Part shown: piece by piece, positions 47,809 to 59,485 of the stretch
Numbering within the stretch: the stretch's first letter is position 1
Layout of the letters: every line of letters begins with the position of its first letter
Source of the DNA: Berberis thunbergii
Taxonomy: Eukaryota; Streptophyta; Magnoliopsida; Ranunculales; Berberidaceae
Direction of reading: 5' to 3'
NCBI GenBank assembly: GCA_003290165.1
Contig: QNQO01005809.1
Location: 1-64,000, forward strand
DNA: 64,000 bases
The notes under the pieces: model-generated
Told to the model about the DNA's origin: nothing
Seen by the model: the letters and a program-made list of their open reading frames with translations, nothing else
Database searches by the model: none
Program-made: the position numbers and the translations under genes

Positions 47809-48563
47809 ATAGGGATGAAGAAATATATGATGTAAATTGATTGTTGTGGTGTTCGGCGACCTCGAGTCATGTTTGATATGCATATTCAGAAGAAAGGTCT
47901 TCATCAATTTTGCTTCACTAACAAGTCACCTTATCACGAAACTTCGACTTAGATGTTCACGTCGAACATTTTACATATTTCGATCAACAAGCAAAAGATG
48001 GTGAGACATCTAGTTTGATAAAGTTTTATCATATTTCTTGTGAACTCCTAATTGATGCAAACAAGAGCTTTGCTAACTGCTGATGATGCGTGCAGAGCAT
48101 TTCAACCCATTGTTGGAACAAATCTCAAGGTTAGAGGAAGCTCTTTAATTTATCCAGTTTGATCAACATTGGCTAGAGGCTCAAACTGATCGCCAGGCAA
48201 TAGGTACTTATTAGAATCCTAATTTAATTCGTTATACCTTTGAAACTATAGTAGATCTCCCAGCACTTGGTTAGTTACATTTTAGTGAACAATATAATCC
48301 TTATGCCTGTCAGATGCTTTAGATTCCTGTAACTGGCTGTCATAGGGCCAACAGGTATATAACGGTACCAATATTAACATGGTGAATATGTGAACAGGCC
48401 CAAAAGTTTTTGAATATAAATCTTGAATGTTTTTAGTTTTTTTTTTCCTTCAGTGCATTGACTAGTTTTCATATGATTTGGTGACAGTGAATGAAGGAAT
48501 GAGCAGCAGAGCAATCCACAAAGCAATGTTTGAATCAACAGCCCTTATTGCAGCCAGCGTTCT

Positions 48564-50667
48564 TGTCACGCCCCGATTTTCGAGAAAAATGAAATCCTAA
48601 AAACGATTTTCGGTGGAACAGTATGTCACGAAGTTTAACGAGTTGTCCCATTATGCTCCGTATTTGGTAGACACCCCAGAAAAGAAAAATGCCAAGTTTA
48701 TTGGGGGTTTGCATCACTACCTGTCGAGGGCTCTTCTCACTGCTGACAGAGAGAGTTTTGACAGAGTTTTGGATTTAGCATTGAAATACGAGGAACAAGA
48801 TGAAGAAGATGGGTGTTTGGATGATTGGGAGAAATCACAGGCGGTAGGATGATGGTACTAGTGGGAGTGGTGTTGGTCTTACAGATTTGTTATACCAAAT
48901 GCAGAACTCCGATGCAAAGTTGCTGGGAAGCTTGCAACATATGGAGGAGGTGTTGAATGGTGTGGACGCTATAAGATTTAAAATCGGTGAGTTTTCTTCA
49001 TTTCTTTCTCTTCTACTTTGAGTCATTCTTTTCTATCAATTTGCCTATGCTGTGTTACTTGTTTCTTGTTCCACTTGTTGTCTTTTGATGAGTAGAGTAT
49101 ATATTAAATAGTACCTTTTTAGATAATCTGTTGTTGGATTGTTTGATTGGGTGGCTAGTTCATGTTGTTTCTTGAAAATAGAATATTCTCAATTTCCAAA
49201 ATAGAATGGGTTTTGTCTGTGAGAATGTGTTTGCTTTCTTTGTTCATTTTGTTCATGTTTGGGTCACCCATGTTTACCATTTTATTGATTGGGTGTGACT
49301 TTGTTTGGTTGGTGTTTGAATGGTTGATGAATATTAATGCATTGTGATAAATTTGGAGATTTGTATGCATATTGACTTGTTTATGCATTATGAAGAATTT
49401 GGGTATTTGAATCAAGGAGTGGCTTGATTGCCATGTTGTTATAAAGCATGATTGATGTATATGCTATGTTTTTCCCCAAAAATGTGGGTGGATAGATGGT
49501 GAATCAATTTATGTATGACAAAATATCATTGTGGAGAAATTCTGAATTATCAAAAATAAATGATATTGTAAACCTTGATTTCTGAAAATATAAACCACTT
49601 GGACTTGTATCACTTAGAACTACCACATCTCTTTTGTTTATTATTTCCCCTCTCTTACTAGAGAAACTAAATGACCGGTGGGTCGTCTTGCGGAGTTGGG
49701 GCACCCATTTCTTACTAGAGAAACTAAAATAACCTTTGGGTTAGTCTTGCGGAAATGTGGTGAGTTTGTATGCCTAAAATAGGCTTTGATATTTATCCAT
49801 TAAAAATGTGACGTGAGTTTATGCACATTGATAGCCCAAGGGTGGCTTTTGGTACGTACTCATATAGTTAGGGGTATCCGCGATGCATGCCTGTATGTGA
49901 TGTCCCCACTTAGGCATGGATGACGGAGTAGTCCTCCTTTATATGAGAGAGGCATACGGGCATGTATGTTCGGCACGGAGGTGGTGCGAATGTGGTATCG
50001 TCTAAGTGATCAATCCGTTAAAAAGATAAACCTAATTCAAATAAAAAGAATAAATGACGTTGCATTGTTTCTAATCCTTTTTATGCAGGATGGCAAGTCC
50101 ACTAATATTTCTGCAGGTCCGACTTGTCATAGTCAACTCCTATAGGGTAAGTACAGGTAAATGCATATTTACATATTAGGATGATGATATGATTGCCTCG
50201 TTGAGGAACTAAATTCCTTGGACTGTGTTTTCTTGCATCACACCTTTGCCTCGTTGAGGAACTACCTATTGGTGTGATGATTTGTTGTTTGTGTTTCGCT
50301 TGATGTTTATCATGTGCGGTTTATTGATTTTTGGGATGAAGATTTTTCACACCAGCTTTATTGCTGACCCAAGTGAGCTTTTGCTTCTTGGGTACATTCC
50401 TTTGGGAATTTAGCCGATTAGCTTTTCAGGTTTAGAAACTTTTGAGCAGCGTTACGAGAGTTTCGCTAGTGGGGCTAGCGACGTCAGTGTTTTTCCTGGT
50501 TAGACTTTTGTATTAATTTTAGTTTGTTCCTATTTTCTAAAATATACTTTGTCTTTGTTGCTAAATGTCTCTGTTGTTATTGAATTTCACGTCTCGAGTT
50601 TTGGGAAAACGGATAATCCTACGTGAATTTTAGGATTTCATTTTTTCTCGAAAATCGGGGCGTGACA
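48564..50667 (+). mobile_element. 2.1-kb retroelement derivative with inverted ends
   Basis: Flanked by the 5-bp duplication GTTCT (48559-48563, 50668-50672). Both ends begin TGTCACGCCCCGATTTTCGA when read inward, and about 39 bp are inverted repeats. There are no direct LTRs. Near the left end is a gag fragment; the right end has the TTTCTCGAAAATCGGGGCGT end typical of a Tekay-type LTR. I infer a rearranged, non-autonomous LTR-retroelement derivative or an unusual solo LTR. The target duplication proves insertion as a unit into p24 exon sequence. Confidence 0.7.
48613..48849 (+). pseudogene. Gypsy gag fragment in the 2.1-kb element
   Basis: Reads MEQYVTKFNELSHYAPYLVD, TPEKKNAKFIGGLHHYLSRA and RESFDRVLDLALKYEEQDEE (first M is an alternative-start codon reading of GTG). 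It matches the Del/Tekay gag core around 44264 (FIDTPEKKNMKFLSG). Only about 75 codons survive. A second short coding-looking run, LTDLLYQMQNSDAKLLGSLQ (about 48879-48985), follows and ends at a GTGAGT donor-like site; I do not recognise it. Confidence 0.7.
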
Positions 50668-50730
50668 GTTCTACAAGTTTTCCTCTTGTGTTGCCTTTTT
50701 GAAAGAAAGTTTGGCACATCCAGAGTTTAG

Positions 50731-51430
50731 GGTTGTTACTGCATCTGATGATGTGCATCTGCTAGCAATTGATCCAGGCTTCCCTCCCCTCATTGTAACT
50801 GTTGAGACCAGTTGAATTATTTATGGTTCAGAAGAAAAAGATGTAAATTAACTTTTAAAAATTTATAAAGATATATGGAACGGGCTTGTGAGATTGATGA
50901 AAGGAATCAAATACAATTGGTAATAAGCAAAACTTCATGATCTGAAAACTTGTTCAAGAATTGAGACAGTTCACAGTAGTGTCATGCAAATTAAGGAATA
51001 CTGGCAACAATTACGTGGTGCTTTTTTTTGGTACGAGACAATTCTACACTCTGATCTAAACCATTTAGACTCTCATCACGTAAAGGTAACGATGATGGGC
51101 TACTTGAATGACTTATTGCATTTGTCTGTTGAATTGAATAGTCTTGGTATTTTGTCATTCTATGTTTAGATGTGAAAATATGTGCAATTTGTTACGAACC
51201 AACCCACACTTTTGTCAAAATGGCGGAAAGAAAATTACTTAATCGTGGATGACAATACATTATTGATTAATAAACATAAATGCAATAGCTTCTTGTCATT
51301 AATATCTCTTATCTGGAATTCACACCACTGTTGGTAATGGTACAGTCAAATGAATCCAATCATTTACATGAGAACACAAAGTTGATTTCAACAATACAGA
51401 TTCAAAATGTAACAAACCAACCAAAATTGG
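50731..51430. other. MULE interior downstream of p24
   Basis: Probably 3' untranslated or flanking sequence carried with the p24 gene (CATCTGATGATGTGCATCTG, then AT-rich). No gene is visible. Short open frames near 50984-51169 are AT-rich and look accidental. Confidence 0.4.
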
Positions 51431-51441
51431 TAGCTCATCGG

Positions 51442-51697
51442 TTAAAAGAGGAAAGTGAAGGAAAGAAACAAGACTCGGATTCTATTGACGCCCTGAGGTA
51501 TGCATTGCTTTCCCGAATCAACCTTGCCCATCGATGTAGTTCCCACAGCACACCAAACAGATCGTAGCAGGCCTTCACAACTAGCTGTAGCTCTAGTATT
51601 TCAGAAGATACGAGGGAATTGGATATGAACAAACATTTGATCTGCCATACCAGATCAAGACTCTGCCTCACGAGGATGAATGCAGCAAAACCAGCTT
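51442..51697 (-). pseudogene. Unidentified captured 3' exon in the MULE
   Basis: On the minus strand, after a TTTTGCAG acceptor near 51697, an open stretch reads KAGFAAFILVRQSLDLVWQI, then LELQLVVKACYDLFGVLWEL, HRWARLIRESNAYLRAS and ends SLSSFNR plus stop near 51440. It has exon-like composition and a good acceptor, and lies downstream of the inward-facing promoter and donor of the right TIR. I do not recognise the family. It opposes p24, so each TIR faces one captured segment. Confidence 0.5.
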
Positions 51698-51929
51698 TTC
51701 TGCAAAACCAAAATGTTCTCTAGATCAAACCATTATGAAAAGGACAGTGTTTGTATATGGAAATCAAAGGAGAAAGACACAATTTTATACACCATTCAGC
51801 GAAAATTAAGAACAAAAACAATAATTACACTGTTAAATTTGGTATGTTGTTACATCGGACATCAGAAAATATATTCAAACAACTAAACAACCAAAAAACC
51901 CATTCTAAAAGGATTAATGGTAGTTGAGA

Positions 51930-52829
51930 ATTGAACAAAAACAAAAGGAAATATCAAATTAGGTTATCATGAATCTAAAAGAACACTAATGTTGTTCTTT
52001 CCCATTATTATCACAATAAACATAACATATTAACAAAAGGATTACATTTTGCACATAATCTAATCTACCAACACCCAATAACATTTGATTAAAAAATAAA
52101 AACTAACCAAATTATTAAATGTCCACATATTCATTGAATCAATATGGAAGCAAAATAGAATCTCAGATCAAAATGAAACACAAATCACAACAACAACAAC
52201 AAATTTCTACCAATACCCTTTTGATTTATAACCAAAACAAACCCAAATCTACAAATGGAGTTGATGAAAAATGAGAAAGAAAAAAAGTGTTTGACTGGTT
52301 TCTTACCGTCATGAATCCCAGATAGAGATATAAAGATTGGAGGAAGGAGGGAGAGATGAAAAAGAAAATTTCCTGAAATAGCTCTCCCTGTAAATGAAAT
52401 AGGGGAGGAGCTTTTATATGAGTAGGAGGACGAGATCTAAGTTGTTTTCAACAATGAAAGCGAGATTTGAGGAGCATCTGAGTTGTTGTTCTTGTTCTCA
52501 ACAATGAAGGCGAGATCTGAGGAGCATCTGAGTTCTTGTTCTCAACTGAGCATCTGAGTTTTGGAGCCAAAATTTGGAGCCGGGCGAGATCTGGTTTCTG
52601 GTTTCTGGTTTTCCTTCTTTGGTTTCTTCTTTGGAGAGCCAACAATGAAAATGAAAAATCATATTTCGAGCAAGCCAAATTTGGAGTGCAGCAGATCTCG
52701 GTTCCTTATCTGGTTTCGAGTTTGGAGCAAAAAATGAAAATGAAATGAAAAAGAAAGAACTCATTTCTTTGCCTCCAAATGAGGCGCACGTGTCCAAGAG
52801 GCAGTCTCCCAGGCTGTGTAGAATTTCTG
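51930..52829. repeat. MULE right TIR
   Basis: 900 bp, reverse complement of the left TIR (37782-38224 plus 47252-47808). It contains CTTTTATA (52411-52418) and, on the minus strand, ATG (52310-52312) next to a CG/GTAAGA donor. Several short AGATCTGAGGAGCATCTGAG-type repeats lie at 52460-52560. Confidence 0.92.
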
Positions 52830-52838
52830 ATTCCAGAG

Positions 52839-53890
52839 TAATGCTACGGTGCCTAGTGGGTAAATCTGCATCGAGATAAGAGAAAACTCCTATCTCAATG
52901 CAGATCTACGGTGCCCTGGTACCACCAAGCATGGTACCAATGCACCTTAGAATTTTCCTTAATTCCAAAGTCCCGTTGATGATGTTAACTGTCAAGTGAA
53001 AAATCTCATAAGGTCGCCTTGTTCATCTTCCTTCAATTCCAATCTTTTTTTTGGGAGGATTGACAGTGTCGGAAGATGACAATAAAAAAAAGTTGCAATA
53101 TATATTGCGCTTTGTATCTGAAATCTCAGGGTAAATGACTAAATGCCAGTGATATTTACAGTTACATCCATACATAATATATGCCATTTTAGAACAGTAG
53201 GTTCCCCTGCGAATCCAAATTTTTTTTATCAAAATTAATCCTTAAATTGAGTTTTATACTAAGCCATTCAATCCTACAACTTATCCATCTTAGATTTCAA
53301 TAAGCTAGGTGGGAACCAAAAAATAATCCTTAGCCTAAAATGAAAAAAAAAAAAAACCCAAGATCTGGGTTGTTCCTGAGAAGCCTATAAATTATCTACA
53401 AAAGATATACATCCCAACTTGGATGCAAGTACAGAGAATGTAAGTCTACCCAATACAACACAGCAAAACTATATTTCTTAGAAGAGAAATAATGTTCGGC
53501 ACCAACCACCATGCTCAACTGAGCACATGAACCTACAAGAGACGACACCTCTTCATTAGAAGTTACCCGACCTCATCTACTTGACTCATCAAATGAGTTA
53601 GTGGGCCACGTGGCACAACACCAATAACCCACTAACTTTTCCACAACGCGGAAAATTACAACCATCATTGGCTCCCGACTTGCCATGTGTACCACTTATC
53701 CACAAACTAGTGACCCATTCCTCCTTTCATAGCCAAACACAAGTGATTTTCTGGTAACTCTTTCTGAATCTAAATCATCTCTAAGAAGATAGAGGAACAA
53801 AACATTGTTCTCATAAATATTATTCTAAGTTGAGCATCGAATGTTTCGTGGCAGACACCACATCGGTGTGAAGAATTTGTCTTTGTCTTA
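52839..53890. other. Intergenic, no gene recognised
   Basis: Directly after the MULE there is a small imperfect inverted repeat (ATCTGCATCGAGATA near 52865 and TATCTCAATGCAGAT near 52893, both next to CTACGGTGCC), possibly a short MITE. The remainder is AT-rich with A-runs near 53341-53357. Nothing else can be supported. Confidence 0.45.
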
Positions 53891-54073
53891 TGCAAATTGC
53901 TCAACGTGATCTGCCAAGACTTAGTGAGATTTTGCATTCACAAATTGGTGTTTTCAATGATAGCTTGAATCAAACACATTGCAATTTTTCCTTTGATAAA
54001 AAATTTTGTTCATTTATTTACTTTGAATTTTCTTTTACAAACACTTTTTATTTTCAAAGTTCTTTTTCAACAT

Positions 54074-55560
54074 AATGGTGGAAACTCGAAGCCAAACTGG
54101 CAAAAATTATATTGCACAGTCCTCAAGAATTTGGCAATCCGCCTACTTGCCTTTGCCCTACGGGGATGTCATCGCCTCCAAGGATTCAATCGGTAACGAT
54201 CAGACAACCACTGGTAGTAAATCTGCCACCGTCGGCAACCTCTAAATTGCATTCTTCCTCCCAACAACCGAGCCCAATGGAAATGAAGCTAGAAAATCTT
54301 GCAAGTCGAATTGCCAAATTGACTAAAAATATTGGAGAAGCAAACTTGGGTGGTAAAGAGATTGGTGAAGAAAGGAGACTTGGGCCCAACCCCGAATAAT
54401 GCATGAGTCAAATAAGTAGATGAAGTAGAAGAAGGGACATACCGTAGATGGCCTGGAAAAAGCAAGGGGGTGGACAAGAGTTGAGGAACAACGAAGGCAG
54501 AAGACACATTATCGTCTGCCACTAGACCGTGCGCATGGGGGTGGAAGCAATCATCCACCAAGGGGAAATAATCCCTCTAAAAGAAATCATTCAATATTAG
54601 GGCTGCGAGAAAATGTGCACTCTAGGCTCGAGCCTCAGACGGAGTCTTCTCAAGGTTGTGCTCCCAAGCAATTTGCACTCAAATCTGGGGTCACAGATGA
54701 TGCCAGATGTGAGTGATCAACATAGAAGACACTGATGGACGTGAGCAGTGTAAAGAACCAAATCTGGATCACTGCATAATTTATATCAAACACCAGATTC
54801 AAGGACTCCTCAAATCGGAAGGAGCTTTTAGGAAAATTCCATTGAGACTCCACCTCATTCAAATGCAGGAGATTCACAACCAAATTTGCAATATGAGGGG
54901 TCATCCACTGCTGATAACCAAAATTCAAACCACAGTGTCGCTTAGTGGCGTAGACTGCCCTCCCATGCAGTTGATCAAGATGATGCACCTAGGCCCTTAG
55001 GAGTTGATGATGTGGCATGAATGGTCAATGAGCAATTGAGGAACTTGCATGCCACGATAAAACTAGATGATGGTATACACAGATAGGTGGCCTTAGTAAA
55101 CACTTCATTTTTTACAGATGACAATTGAAGGGGCTCCTCAACCGCCAAGGTTTACCACACCAATTTTCCCATTTTCAAAGGAGATTTTGATCTTGAGAGA
55201 CACTTGAAGTATTTCCGAAGTGTCATCACTCTGCACAAAAATGATGACCCACTCATGTGCAAAGTATTTGCTATGACTTTACAAGGAGTAGCTTAAGATT
55301 TGTTCCACACTTTGACCCCCCGATGATCAACAACTTTGGAGAGCTCTCCCTTGTTTTTTATAAAAGAAGAATTCATCCTATTGAACCATCAAAAAACATG
55401 TTGACCGCCTCTTTAACATGAAGAAGATGTCAAATGAATCGCTTCGAAACTTTATCAAAAGATTCAAGGCAGAAAACGTGAGCATATGTAAGTGTGATGA
55501 CCAAATTGCATCCACAACTTTCAAAAAAGGGTCTGCTCGCAGATCACCCATTGTATGACG
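54074..55560 (+). pseudogene. Tat/Retand-like gag remnant
   Basis: Scattered plus-strand frames. 54112-54399 reads ENLASRIAKLTKNIGEANLG. Around 55128-55290 there is PRFTTPIFPFSKEILILRDT-like sequence and CKVFAMTLQGVA, then stop, DLFHTLTPR, the gag core of Tat-group gypsy elements. Many stops and frameshifts; it is older than the other retroelements here. It belongs with the RT at 56.9-58 kb. Confidence 0.6.
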
Positions 55561-56880
55561 AGCTGATCATGAACTAGGCAAAACTCTTGTAGAAGTCTTT
55601 GCCATAGTAGAATATTATGCATTGTGGGATGATGAAAAAAGTACTGCTAAGGCATCGGATGCACCCCCAACCTGCACAAAAGAAAGCATATCAAAAGGAG
55701 AGTAAAAAGTATAAGGGTGACAAACGTATAGCACGCTCCCCGACAAGCGACTTCTCAGCCTATAGAATATACATAGAATTTACTATTTTGATCAATCAAA
55801 TTCTCCATGAGATAAAAAAAAAACCAACCTTGGTTGACAAGACCCACAGTTGATGAAGGTAAATCCAACAAAAAGATATCCAAACACATATTGTGCATTC
55901 CATAGAGCCACTGGTCATTTGACAAATGAATGTCAGGCATGGAAAGACCACCTTAAGGAGTTAGTCAAAGCAAGGCATTGCACAGAGGATGCAACTAAAA
56001 AAAACTATTCATTAAATTGAAGAAAGGGATGCAACCACTGAACCCCAAAAGAAGATAATAAGAATCAATAAAATTTTCGTTGAATCTAAACTCGTAGGTC
56101 TCACTAATAATTAAAGGAAGCGAACGATTAAAATAAAAGAAATAAAAAATTAATAAATAGTAATAAATAATAAATAAATAAATTTTAAAAAAATTGTGAT
56201 TGCCCAAGTGTTTATCACCTCCTTAATCGCTAACTCCTTTGTCGCTTGTCCCACAGTTGGCTCCTCTACTAAAGATCAGATGATCAACTACACCGAAAGG
56301 GACCTACATGCCTTGATCTACCATATGAAGATGCACTCCTCATCAACATTCAGATTACACATGCCATGGTTGATAAAATTCATTTAGATGAGGTTTGTGC
56401 AACCAATATACTTCAACTTTCGGCTGTCAAGCAGATGAATTTAGAGACACTCATCAACAAAAAGGCAAAAGTTTGACTGCCTTCAATGGGTTCACATCAG
56501 ACACAATTGGCATTATGATTCTAAACGTTTACTCACCACCAGTCATCTACTCGCAGATCTTTATGATAATATATGAGTCTTGAAGGAAATAAAATAGACC
56601 CGTCACTTCAGTCAATGAGGGATGGAAACCTGAAAAAAATGTAGAACTTGTGATTCTTGATCCTGATATGCCTGAGAAAAATGTAAGAATTGGTTCTCGC
56701 TTCAGCACAGATGAGAAGGCAGAGCTGACTAGTTTCCTTCAAAGTAATAAACATGTGTTCGCTTGACCAACCTCCGACATGCCCAAAATTGATCCAAGTG
56801 TAATATGTCACAAACTACATATAGACCCAACCTTCAAGCCTATTGCGTAGAAGAGTTATTTGCCCCGAAAAGAATAACAA
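55561..56880. other. Decayed retroelement interior
   Basis: No continuous coding. Fragments such as HNRATGHLTNECQAWKDHLK-like text near 55900-55960 suggest the zinc-knuckle region, and protease-like text may lie near 56200-56590. The frames are too broken to assign domains with confidence. A short AT-rich tract (56120-56190) looks like a later insertion or expansion. Confidence 0.35.
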
Positions 56881-58753
56881 TCATTGAAGTCGAGATTAAT
56901 CAATGAGGTATCCTACGCCGAATGGTTGGAAATGTGACATTAGTTAAGAAAAGGGAAATTGAAAGTTTTTGTGGATTACACTAACATGACCTCAACAAGG
57001 CCTGCCCAAAGGACAATTATTCTCTGACTTGCATTGATCAACTACTAGATTCCACATCTAGCAACCAGCTGCTCAGCTTCATGGATGCTTATTCATGCTA
57101 CGATCAAATCATGATGTATGAGCCTGATCAAGACAAAACATTATTCATCATCGAAATGGGACCTTACTGCAACAGAGCGATGCCTTTTAGTTTAAAAAAT
57201 GTAGGAGCGACCAATCAAATATTAGTGAACATAATCTTCAAGCATTTAATTAGCAAAACCATGGAGGTCTACATAGACGACATGCTAGTCAAGGGTACTC
57301 AATGGGCATATTATATCAAAAATATTGAGGAAACTTTTTGGACTTCAAAGGAAATATCGAATGAAGTTGGATCCAGAGAAGTGTACTTTTGGAGTCTCAT
57401 CAGGAAGATTTTTAGGATACTTAGTCACCCATAGAGGAGTTGAAGCTCATCCCAGTCAAAGTCATCATTGACATGAAGTTGCCATCAACTCTAAAAGAAA
57501 TTCAAGTCTCACTGGTAAAAACAATAGCTTTGAATATGTTCCTGAATAGAGCAACAAATAAATATAAGCCATTTTTCAAAGCATTGAAAGGGATGAGAAA
57601 CAAATGGGATGAAGAGTGCGAAACTACATTTCAAATTTTGAAGACTTACTTATCTTTTCCTCATTTACTGTCGAAACCTCAGCCAGAAAAGGACTTGTAC
57701 ATCTACTTGGCAGTTTTAAATGTGGCACTTAGCTTAGCTCTCATCAGATAAGAGTTGGGGTACAACTTCCTGTATTTCACATCTCTAAAGCTCTTATCGA
57801 TGCTAACACTAGGTACCCAAAAATGGAAAATTTAATTTTGGCACTTTTGGTTTCGACAAGGAAATTAAGGCCCTACTTTCAAACCCATCGGGTAATTGTC
57901 ATGACGGGATGTCCTCTATGGTCAATCCTCCATAGTCCGGATGCTTCTCAAAGACTTGTGAAATGGGGCATAGAGTTGAGCCAATATGACTTAAAAGAAG
58001 ATAGCTATAAAGGCTCAAGCCTTAGCATAATTTGCACCCTCCTCTACTAGAAAAACAAAAACAGCCAGCATATCATTATCGTGTCTTTCAACAAAGGAAT
58101 GTTCCTCAGCTCATGTTGAAACAGTGCAAGGTCAGCCCAAAGATATGTAGAATTTATATGTGGATGGGTATTCAAATCACAAGGATGTCGGAGCGAGACT
58201 TGTTTTATTCACACCCGATGGAACCATGGTAGAGAAAGCCATCACATTTGGTTTCAAAGCATCTAAAAATGAAGCAGAATATGAAGCATTGCTTTCCAGT
58301 CTATACCTAGGAAAGAAGTTGTCAGTCAAAAGGGTAGCCATCTAGTATGATTCTCAGCTTATAACCGATCAAGCATCTGGTGAATATATGACAAAACACC
58401 CAAGGATGATCCTCTACTTAGAAAAAGTCCAAGAGCTTTTGAAAGCTTTTCCAATTTTCACAATCTAGCAAGTCCCTAGAGCAAAAACCTTTCATGCAAA
58501 TACATTGGCAAACTTGGGGTCAGCTTTAGATTATCAATTCAGGCACTCCATTCCATTAGAGCAACTGGAAATGCCAAGTATTGAAAAGAAAGAGGTTGCG
58601 ATGATGAAAACTGATGCTAGTTCTACTTGGCAAGTTATCATTATTGATCTTTTACTAAATGGTAATTTGCCGACAGATAAGGCAGAAGCCAAGAAACTTC
58701 AACAAACTCTGCAAACAAATCATCTTGTCTCCACCAGACTACTTTTCAAGTAA
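56880..58753 (+). pseudogene. Tat/Retand-like reverse transcriptase, RNase H and second RNase H
   Basis: The RT at 57081-57434 shows MDAYSCYDQIMMYEPDQDKT, NRAMPFSLKNVGATNQILVN and the catalytic MEVYIDDMLVKG. The RNase H at about 57751-58000 shows HISKALIDANTRYPKMENLI and LVKWGIELSQYDL. A second, archaeal-type RNase H at about 58155-58345 shows DGYSNHKDVGARLVLFTPDG and ASKNEAEYEALLSSLYLGKK. A second RNase H is the hallmark of the Tat lineage. The frames are cut by many stops, and integrase is not seen. The element is dead. Confidence 0.82.
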
Positions 58754-58759
58754 ATTATA

Positions 58760-59238
58760 GCTTTTACAATTTTTTGAAAATAAAATACAATGTACATATA
58801 AGAAAAACATGATTTATTTTATTTCTCACCAGTAGAAGAACGTACCTATTGGAAATGCAACACAAGACACGTTTTCATTAACCTTCATGTGTAACGCTAT
58901 ATTTTTCTTTCTTCAACCGAGGAATGCAAAAGTCCTATAAATAAAAGAATTGGTTGTACTTGTATTCTTTTCAAATGGAGAACATACTTATCTTCAATAA
59001 ATGAGAGTATGTGGTAGAATAATCGCCAAGGTTGAGTTCTCACTCACACTTCTACCAAGACTCCCCATTCGGCAGAAGGGTGAACGGTGTATCACGACAC
59101 AAGATTGAGTCCTTTCTTGTACAACAAATGTATGGAACAACTATTCTTTTGTATAAGGCAAAAAGTAGATCACTTCTTCTTACAAGCGAAGAATAATGGA
59201 CCTCTCTTCGTGAAATAGATGGTTCACACCTCTCCTTA
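58760..59238. other. Possible LTR end of the Tat/Retand-like remnant
   Basis: No gene. TATA-like CCTATAAATAAAAG near 58934 and polyadenylation-like CTTCAATAAATGAG near 58992 suggest part of an LTR. The partner LTR was not found in the window, so the assignment is tentative. It ends at the second CACTA element; TTA (59236-59238) would be the left target duplication. Confidence 0.35.
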
Positions 59239-59264
59239 CACTACACCAAAAGGCTTGTTAAGCT

Positions 59265-59485
59265 ACACTGAGGTGGCCACGGCTCTAAACCATTGGTTTA
59301 TTTGCCACGGCCAAAAACCATGGCTATAATGCCAACGGCCTAAAACCGTGACTAAAAAATAAAACCGTGGCTATAATCACTATGCCAAAAGGCTTGGCCA
59401 CAGTTAGAAACCGTTGTTTTGTTTGCCACGACTAAAAAACCGTGGCTATAATGTCCAACGGCTTAAAAACGTTGCTAAAAAATGG
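59265..59485. repeat. Subterminal repeat array of CACTA element 2
   Basis: About ten copies of a GCCACGGCT/ACCGTGGCTA-type 10-bp core in both orientations, for example GCCACGGCCAAAAACCATGG and AAAACCGTGGCTATAAT, with a partial restart of the end sequence (AAAAGGCTTGGCCACAG) near 59385. The same repeat type occurs in both ends of element 1. Confidence 0.85.

Larger units (their letters stand above)
47813..50730 (+). pseudogene. Captured p24-beta (emp24/gp25L family) cargo-receptor gene
   Basis: Exons end at 48000 and span 48096-48203, 48488-48563 and, after a 2.1-kb insertion, 50673-50730. They read HIQKKGLHQFCFTNKSPYHE, FDLDVHVEHFTYFDQQAKD, EHFNPLLEQISRLEEAL, FDQHWLEAQTDRQAIVNEGM, SSRAIHKAMFESTALIAASV, then LQVFLLCCLFERKFGTSRV and a stop. 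This is the GOLD-domain end, coiled coil, transmembrane helix and cytosolic tail of a p24 protein that sorts cargo between ER and Golgi. All three splice junctions keep phase. Defects: a 1-nt frameshift near 47945, TAA at 48146-48148, and the insertion in the last exon. The N-terminal signal peptide is missing. Confidence 0.9.
37782..52829. mobile_element. Pack-MULE (Mutator-like, long TIRs) with captured p24 gene
   Basis: The termini CAGAAATTCTACACAGCC (left) and GGCTGTGTAGAATTTCTG (right) are inverted, and the 9-bp sequence ATTCCAGAG flanks both (37773-37781 and 52830-52838), the size expected for Mutator. The TIRs extend about 0.9-1.0 kb. Without its two nested insertions (9.0 and 2.1 kb) the element is about 3.9 kb. 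It carries exons of a p24-beta gene (plus) and an unidentified exon (minus), and no MURA transposase. It is therefore a Pack-MULE, mobilised in trans if at all. Confidence 0.93.

Noticed and set aside
48564..50667. Simple DNA transposon because of its inverted ends
   Set aside because: The TG...CA ends, 5-bp duplication and gag content fit LTR-retroelement origin better; kept as an oddity instead.
47813..50730. Functional p24 gene
   Set aside because: Frameshift, in-frame TAA, missing signal peptide and a 2.1-kb insertion in the last exon; enclosed by MULE TIRs.
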